NCBI RefSeq assembly: GCF_021531655.1
Contig: NZ_JADYUF010000067.1
Location: 1 to 10,841, forward strand
DNA length: 10,841 nt
DNA from: Leyella stercorea
GTDB lineage: Bacteria; Bacteroidota; Bacteroidia; Bacteroidales; Bacteroidaceae
Reading direction: 5' to 3'
Shown: positions 7,475 through 10,841 of the stretch, piece by piece
How the letters are laid out: each line of letters opens with the position of its first letter
Position numbering within the stretch: the stretch's first letter is position 1
Program-made: the position numbers and the translations under genes
Notes under the pieces: generated by a model
What the model saw: only the letters and a program-made list of their open reading frames with translations
The model's database searches: none
What the model was told of the DNA's origin: nothing

Positions 7475-7708
7475 CTATTTCCTCCTCAATTTCTTTTGCA
7501 AATAACGTTTTCGCCCATAATACTCCCTTTCGGCAAGTCCCATCGGGAAAACCGAGTTTTCTTCCATAGCATCATACTCGTCCTTCAAGTCCTGCAGATG
7601 ATCCTTCTTCTGCTTGCAGTAAATCACAACGGCAACTATCACAGAAGCGACAGAAGCCACCACCGCAAGCAGAGAGAAAAGCCCTGAATATTCATTTAAA
7701 AGCTCCAT
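7475..7708 (-). CDS. Small single-pass membrane protein between hsdM and hsdS
   Basis: This 77-aa protein has one hydrophobic segment (about residues 9-30, LLAVVASVASVIVAVVIY). A short charged helix with coiled-coil potential (33-50, KKDHLQDLKDEYDAMEE) follows, then a strongly basic tail ending KKLRRK. The positive charge after the membrane segment predicts the C-terminal part in the cytoplasm. It is placed exactly between hsdM (4 bases after its stop) and hsdS (1 base before its start). It has its own GGGAGG at 7723-7718, 9 bases from the ATG, so translation is well supported. No known family is recognised. It might tether or modulate the RM complex at the membrane, or serve only to couple translation of the two genes. 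Both ideas are inference. Confidence 0.8.
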   Translation of the reverse strand: MELLNEYSGLFSLLAVVASVASVIVAVVIYCKQKKDHLQDLKDEYDAMEENSVFPMGLAEREYYGRKRYLQKKLRRK

Positions 7709-7712
7709 ACCC

Positions 7713-9224
7713 TTACACCTCCCATCCTATTTTCTTCAACTGCAATCTGATTTCTTCTTCCTGCTTCTTGCTTTCCTCAAACAGCTGCTTCAGCTCTCCG
7801 GTGAGATTCGTCATTTTCTCCTCAAAAGGCACTCCGTCGCCTTCGTCTTCGGCGATTCCTACGTATCTGCCGGGAGTCAGGATAAAGTCCTGAGCAGCAA
7901 TCTGCTCGGTTGTGCATACGGCACAGAAGCCCTTTTCATCCTCCAGGGTTCCCTGCTGGAAACTGTGGAAAGTGTCAGCAATCTTGCGGATGTCCGTATC
8001 AGGCATCAGCTCACGCAGTTTGCGTGTAACCATAGTGCCCATGTTGCGGGCGTCGATGAAGAGCGTCTTGCCCTTCTGCTGCTTGTCGCGACTGATAAAC
8101 CACAGGCTCACAGGAATGCCCGTGCTGTAGAACAACTGCGAAGGCAACGCCACGATTCCCTCCACCAAGTCGGCTTCGATGATGGCTTGACGAATCTGTC
8201 CCTCGCCGCCACTCTGACTCGACAGCGCACCATTAGCCAGCACCAGACCGATCTTGCCCTCGGGCGACAGATGGTGAATCATGTGCTGCATCCACGCAAA
8301 GTTGGCATTGCCCGAAGGTGGCAGACCGTACTGCCAGCGCACATCCTCCTGCAGGGCGCTCTGCCCCCAGTCCGAGAGGTTGAAAGGAGGATTGGCAAGG
8401 ATGAAGTCAGCCTTGAGCGTGGGGTGCTGGTCGTCGAAGAAAGTGTCGGCAAAAGCTTTGCCTAAGTTGGCATCCAAGCCACGGATGGCAAGGTTCATGT
8501 GCGCCATCTTCCACGTGTCGGGGTTCGATTCCTGTCCGTAGATGCTTATCTTGCGCAGGTTTCCCTTGTGGCGCTCAATAAACTTGGCGCTCTGCACAAA
8601 CATACCACCGCTTCCGCAGCAAGGGTCGTAGACTCTGCCCTCGTAGGGTTCGAGAATCTCCACCAGCGTGCGGACGATGCACGAAGGCGTGTAGAACTCG
8701 CCGCCGTTCTTGCCTTCCATCGAGGCAAACTGGCGAAGGCAGTATTCGTAGGTGCGGCCCAGCAGGTCTTTCTCATCACCAGCGTCGTGCATCTCGATGT
8801 TGGTGAAGAGGTCAACCACGTCGCCCAGACGGCGCTTCGCGAGCTCGGGGCGTGCAAAGTTTTTAGGCAAGATGTTCTTCAGCCGTTCGTTCTCGCGCTC
8901 AATGGCTATCAGCGCGTTGTCTATCACCACGCCGATCTCGGGCGTGTGGGCAGCCGCCGAAATTTTGCTCCATCGTGCTTCTTGTGGCACAAAGAAGATA
9001 TTATCTGCCGTGTATTCGTCCTTATCCTCAGGGTCGGCATATTCATCGCCCTGCAGCTCCTTAAACTTCTGCTCGAAGCGGTCGCTGATGTATTTCAGGA
9101 AGATTAGTCCCAGCACCACGCCCTCATATTGCGAAGCGCTGAGGTTGCCACGCAGAATGTCGGCTGCCTTCCATATTTTCTCCTCAAAACCTATGCTTAT
9201 AGTGTCCTTTGTCTTCTTTGCCAT
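7713..9224 (-). CDS. hsdM: Type I restriction-modification N6-adenine methyltransferase HsdM
   Basis: HsdM transfers a methyl group from S-adenosylmethionine to adenine in the type I target. With HsdS it protects host DNA, and HsdR joins them for restriction. The 503-aa length is typical. Residues about 10-140 match the helical HsdM N-terminal domain (KIWKAADILRGN, YISDRF). GEFYTP (175-180) starts the methyltransferase domain. The cofactor-binding motif I is DPCCGSGGMF (200-209), and the catalytic NPPF is at 278-281, as in adenine-N6 enzymes. The C-terminal tail (about 470-503) is helical and charged, likely contacting HsdS. All key motifs are intact. The ATG at 9224 is preceded by AAGGAG (9239-9234), 9 bases away and overlapping the stop of the lipoprotein gene. 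That supports this start and coupling within one operon. Confidence 0.97.
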   Translation of the reverse strand: MAKKTKDTISIGFEEKIWKAADILRGNLSASQYEGVVLGLIFLKYISDRFEQKFKELQGDEYADPEDKDEYTADNIFFVPQEARWSKISAAAHTPEIGVVIDNALIAIERENERLKNILPKNFARPELAKRRLGDVVDLFTNIEMHDAGDEKDLLGRTYEYCLRQFASMEGKNGGEFYTPSCIVRTLVEILEPYEGRVYDPCCGSGGMFVQSAKFIERHKGNLRKISIYGQESNPDTWKMAHMNLAIRGLDANLGKAFADTFFDDQHPTLKADFILANPPFNLSDWGQSALQEDVRWQYGLPPSGNANFAWMQHMIHHLSPEGKIGLVLANGALSSQSGGEGQIRQAIIEADLVEGIVALPSQLFYSTGIPVSLWFISRDKQQKGKTLFIDARNMGTMVTRKLRELMPDTDIRKIADTFHSFQQGTLEDEKGFCAVCTTEQIAAQDFILTPGRYVGIAEDEGDGVPFEEKMTNLTGELKQLFEESKKQEEEIRLQLKKIGWEV

Positions 9225-9237
9225 GATAGTGTGCTCC

Positions 9238-9528
9238 TTATTTATTTACTTGGTCCATGTCTACAAATATGGTGTCTTCACCCTCGTTTTTGGTGGAATC
9301 GCTGCTTGAACTTGACGATTCGGCTGCGTTTTCTGGTGTTTTAGGAGTCGATCCCGATGGAAAACTGTCGGAGCAACCCACGCAAACAGACACGAAAAGG
9401 GCGGCCATCATCGCTCCTACGAACAATGATAACCGCCCTTCAGTCAGCACATTACGAGTTTTGGCTAATTGAGATTTCTCAAAATTACCCCCCCCGATTC
9501 TATATATGGAAAGTTTATTATTTAGCAT
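9238..9528 (-). CDS. Putative small lipoprotein heading the hsd operon
   Basis: This 96-aa frame contains a hydrophobic stretch (about 33-50, LSLFVGAMMAALFVSVCV) ending in Gly51-Cys52. A Ser/Pro/Glu-rich, probably disordered tail follows (SGSTPKTPENAAE then six serines) and an acidic end. This suggests a lipoprotein or a single-span membrane protein. The lipobox is imperfect, with Cys rather than Leu at -3. The hydrophobic region starts unusually far from the first Met. An internal GTG (Val27, near 9450) would give a more normal signal peptide, so the start is open. The promoter at 9563-9595 is only about 30 bases upstream of the first ATG, favouring the long form. Codons 12-14 contain a run of eight G. 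The stop is 13 bases before hsdM. No family is recognised, and any link to restriction is positional. Confidence 0.6.
   Translation of the reverse strand: MLNNKLSIYRIGGGNFEKSQLAKTRNVLTEGRLSLFVGAMMAALFVSVCVGCSDSFPSGSTPKTPENAAESSSSSSDSTKNEGEDTIFVDMDQVNK
9488..9495 (-). repeat. G8 homopolymer near the 5' end of the lipoprotein gene
   Basis: Eight consecutive C on the plus strand read as GGG GGG GGT in codons 12-14 of the 96-aa frame. Such tracts are prone to slipped-strand length change. A change of one base would break the frame from the first ATG while leaving the promoter intact. Confidence 0.85.
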
Positions 9529-9562
9529 GTTTTTAGTCGTTATTTGTATTACAAGTACCCTA

Positions 9563-9595
9563 CAAAGTTACGCTTTTTCCCTCAAAACGCCCAAT
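9563..9595 (-). promoter_or_regulatory. Bacteroidetes-type promoter of the hsd operon
   Basis: On the minus strand TAACTTTG (9570-9563) matches TAnnTTTG exactly. ATTG (9595-9592) lies 21 bases upstream as a fair -33 element (consensus TTTG). The expected start is near 9556, about 28 bases before the first ATG of the lipoprotein gene. It is the only good promoter seen upstream of hsdM. Confidence 0.65.
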
Positions 9596-9612
9596 TTTTC
9601 GCTGTGAAAATC

Positions 9613-9637
9613 ACCCCGAAATTGACAATTTAGGGGT
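9613..9637. promoter_or_regulatory. Dyad just upstream of the hsd promoter
   Basis: ACCCCGAAATT (9613-9623) and AATTTAGGGGT (9627-9637) form an 11-bp inverted repeat with one mismatch and a 3-base spacer. It lies about 18 bases upstream of the -33 element of the hsd promoter, a usual place for a regulator site. No T-run follows on the plus strand. An operator role is inference. Confidence 0.45.
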
Positions 9638-9773
9638 CAGAATCCGTGTTTGACGGAGCAAAGAGGAGACGAGAGTGGGGATGGTGAAGTGTTAGAAGAT
9701 ACGTATATAAGCAACCTAACTTACTGTAGGATAATGGGATAAGTGCATTGTTGTCGCAGTTTGGTCAGTAGTC

Positions 9774-9940
9774 GTTAGTCATTTAGTCATTTAGTCATTT
9801 AGTCATTTTCGATTCTGAGTGTTGGTTATTTTCGTCTATAGTATAATATATAAATATATATTATACTATAGGGGGCTGACTGCACTTTTTTTTTTGATTT
9901 TGACTAAATGACTAAATGACTAAATGACTAAATGACTAAC
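9774..9940. repeat. Nested inverted-repeat element (two (8-bp)x4 arms around a palindrome)
   Basis: The outer arms 9774-9808 and 9906-9940 are perfect 35-bp inverted repeats separated by 97 bases. Each arm contains four tandem copies of one 8-bp unit: AGTCATTT at 9777-9808 and its complement AAATGACT at 9906-9937. A fifth partial unit flanks the right array on its inner side (9901-9905). The inner 97 bases hold a separate 36-bp palindrome. No open reading frame is present. The element sits midway between the leftward hsd promoter and the rightward HU-like gene promoter. Confidence 0.9.
9836..9871. repeat. AT-rich 36-bp palindrome at the centre of the nested element
   Basis: From CTATAGTATAATATATA onward, all 17 base pairs match their counterparts on the right half, with only the two central bases unpaired. 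It is nearly pure A+T. It is followed after 14 bases by ten T (9886-9895), too far for a standard terminator. It could extrude as a cruciform or form a hairpin in RNA from either strand. Confidence 0.85.
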
Positions 9941-9956
9941 CTCCACCCCTACCCTT

Positions 9957-9993
9957 ACTACTTCCCGACAAACCCTCCACTACTTCCCGACAA
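9957..9993. repeat. Direct repeat with 22-bp period
   Basis: ACTACTTCCCGACAA occurs at 9957-9971 and again at 9979-9993, exactly 22 bases apart. The pair ends just before the -33 element of the HU-like gene promoter. Two turns of the helix separate the copies, so a dimeric regulator could bind one face. That role is inference. Confidence 0.6.
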
Positions 9994-9995
9994 CT

Positions 9996-10027
9996 ATTGC
10001 TTTTGCCTCGTGAATGTACTAACTTTG
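9996..10027 (+). promoter_or_regulatory. Bacteroidetes-type promoter of the HU-like gene
   Basis: TAACTTTG (10020-10027) is a perfect TAnnTTTG -7 box, identical to that of the hsd promoter. ATTG at 9996-9999 lies 20 bases upstream as the likely -33 element. A better TTTG at 10002-10005 is too close (14 bases). Transcription would begin near 10034 and give a leader of about 210 bases. Confidence 0.6.
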
Positions 10028-10055
10028 CAAGCGTGATACAGATCTGTAAATTACG

Positions 10056-10091
10056 CTCTCGGCAGGGAGTAAAAACTCTCTCGGCAGGGAG
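10056..10091 (+). repeat. Direct repeat in the HU-like gene leader, 22-bp period
   Basis: CTCTCGGCAGGGAG occurs at 10056-10069 and 10078-10091, again with a 22-base period, each followed by an A-rich run. It lies within the predicted 5' leader, so it would be transcribed. Confidence 0.6.
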
Positions 10092-10101
10092 AAAAAAATT
10101 T

Positions 10102-10244
10102 GGAGTTTGGAATGTTGAATGTTGAATTGTCGGCAAAGCCGATGTTGAATTGTCCAATTTTGAATTGGGAATTCAGAATTCAAGAGGCAACAACAGAACT
10201 CAAAACTCAAAACTCAAAATTCAAAAAAACTCAAAATTCAAATT
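10102..10244 (+). repeat. Low-complexity leader of the HU-like gene
   Basis: This stretch is built from degenerate short words. GTTGAATTGTC occurs twice (10121-10131, 10144-10154) around a TCGGC-AAA-GCCGA hairpin (10130-10142). A CCAATT-TTG-AATTGG hairpin follows at 10154-10168. Runs of CTCAAAA/TTCAAAA type fill 10198-10240 up to the start codon. No Shine-Dalgarno site is seen. The A-rich sequence before the ATG is typical of Bacteroidetes leaders. Confidence 0.6.
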
Positions 10245-10814
10245 ATGGCAATCAATCTTAAAGCAAGAGAAACTCTTCAGAACGTGGGCGACTACAAGGG
10301 CAAATACCGCTATGTGCTCGGCACCGAAATCTACAACCGACTCTCGGAACAGAAAGTCATTCAGGAGGCTGCCCTCCGCTCGGGCATGAGCCGAGGAGTG
10401 ATGCAGGCGGCATGGGACGCTGCTGGCGACGTAATCAGAGCATGGGCCACTGAGGGCCACTCGGTAGCAATTCCCGGACTGGGCACCATGCGTCTGGGCG
10501 TAAGAGCCAAGAGCGTGCCTTCGGTCAACGATGTGGCTACGGGCATCATCACCTCACGACGCGTTATCTTCACCCCAAGCACCGAAATCAAGCGCGAGCT
10601 TGCCGACACCTCTATCAACATCACCTGCTACGACCGCAGCGGCAAGATTGTGAAGAAGGTGACCTCAAGCGACAGCGGCAACGTTGAGGACGGCGACAAC
10701 AACCCTGGCGGCGGCGATACTCCCAGCGGCGGCGATACTCCCAGCGGCGGCGATACTCCGGGCGGCAGCGGCACCGAGGGAGAAGGCAGCGGAGCGCTCG
10801 AACCTAACATTTAG
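10245..10814 (+). CDS. HU-like DNA-binding protein with glycine-rich C-terminal repeats
   Basis: This 189-aa protein carries an HU/IHF-like domain of the long Bacteroidetes type at about residues 5-122. Visible hallmarks are the N-terminal basic segment with YKGKYRYVLGTEIY (17-30), a two-helix region (34-70), the turn IPGLGTMRLGV (77-87) matching the HU beta-arm entry, and VIFTPSTEIKREL (107-119) at the domain end. A short extra strand region follows (123-140). The tail holds the repeat GGDTPS/GGDTPS/GGDTPG (156-173) and ends GSGALEPNI. Proteins of this type are usually taken as nucleoid-associated or DNA-binding proteins; the exact target is unknown. It is the only rightward gene, has its own promoter, and is divergent from the hsd operon across the structured intergenic region. 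No signal peptide is present, so it is cytoplasmic. Confidence 0.9.
   Translation: MAINLKARETLQNVGDYKGKYRYVLGTEIYNRLSEQKVIQEAALRSGMSRGVMQAAWDAAGDVIRAWATEGHSVAIPGLGTMRLGVRAKSVPSVNDVATGIITSRRVIFTPSTEIKRELADTSINITCYDRSGKIVKKVTSSDSGNVEDGDNNPGGGDTPSGGDTPSGGDTPGGSGTEGEGSGALEPNI
10710..10763 (+). repeat. In-frame 18-bp tandem repeat encoding GGDTPS
   Basis: Three tandem 18-bp units (10710-10727, 10728-10745, 10746-10763) encode GGDTPS, GGDTPS and GGDTPG. The first two are identical, and the third differs only at its end. As the unit is a multiple of three, copy-number changes would keep the frame. Confidence 0.9.
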
Positions 10815-10815
10815 A

Positions 10816-10841
10816 AAAGCCCCACAAAGCCCCACAAAGCC
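10816..10841. repeat. 10-bp tandem repeat at the window edge
   Basis: AAAGCCCCAC is repeated at 10816-10825 and 10826-10835, and a third copy begins at 10836 and is cut by the window end. It starts one base after the HU-like gene stop codon. Its full extent is not visible. Confidence 0.7.

Noticed and set aside
9836..9895. Palindrome plus ten T as an intrinsic terminator
   Set aside because: Fourteen bases, including a G-run, separate the stem from the T-run, and the stem is almost all A-T. No gene reads into it on the plus strand.
9777..9937. Possible CRISPR array from the repeated 8-bp units
   Set aside because: Units are contiguous without spacers and occur in opposite orientation on the two sides. 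No cas gene is present.
9529..10244. Hidden small gene in the long intergenic region
   Set aside because: The stretch is dense in stops and simple repeats. The only open frames there, such as those at 9936-10210, are translations of low-complexity DNA.
54..10814. Complete prophage or conjugative element
   Set aside because: Only one phage-type gene is present. There is no integrase, relaxase, structural or lysis gene and no attachment-site pair.

Overview
The window looks like chromosomal accessory DNA from a Bacteroidales bacterium, most like Prevotella/Segatella or Bacteroides. Three upstream regions carry -7 boxes of the Bacteroidetes form TAnnTTTG. Several genes have A-rich leaders without a Shine-Dalgarno site. 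A single-copy HU-like protein of the long Bacteroidetes type (HU domain plus low-complexity tail) lies at the right end. No tRNA, rRNA, CRISPR array, integrase or transposase was found.

The core is a leftward (minus-strand) type I restriction-modification operon. From its promoter near 9563-9595 the order is: a short putative lipoprotein with a G8 tract near its 5' end (9528-9238), hsdM (9224-7713), a 77-aa single-pass membrane protein (7708-7475), hsdS (7473-6307) and hsdR (about 6217-3158). HsdM and HsdS form the methyltransferase that marks self DNA, and HsdR adds the translocase and nuclease. Spacings from lipoprotein to hsdS are 1 to 13 bases, so the two small genes are probably co-expressed with the RM system.

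Three unrecognised genes follow hsdR on the same strand: 328 aa (3091-2105), 223 aa (2148-1477, overlapping the previous gene) and 155 aa (1455-988). The last two share a glycine-rich segment with GDFVM at its head, which is also conserved as DNA. A strong intrinsic terminator at 906-964 closes this run. It is the best candidate here for an undescribed RM-linked accessory module.

Left of the terminator a separate leftward unit encodes a phage-type antirepressor (Bro-N plus KilA-C/ANT domain, 806-54). It has its own promoter, a dyad in its leader and a GC-rich hairpin at its stop codon. No other phage genes are near it.

Between the leftward hsd promoter and a rightward promoter for the HU-like gene (10245-10814) lie about 700 non-coding bases rich in structure. 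The main element is a perfect 35-bp inverted repeat (9774-9808 / 9906-9940). Each arm is four copies of an 8-bp unit, and the arms enclose a second perfect 17-bp palindrome (9836-9871). Two 22-bp-period direct repeats and a low-complexity leader follow.
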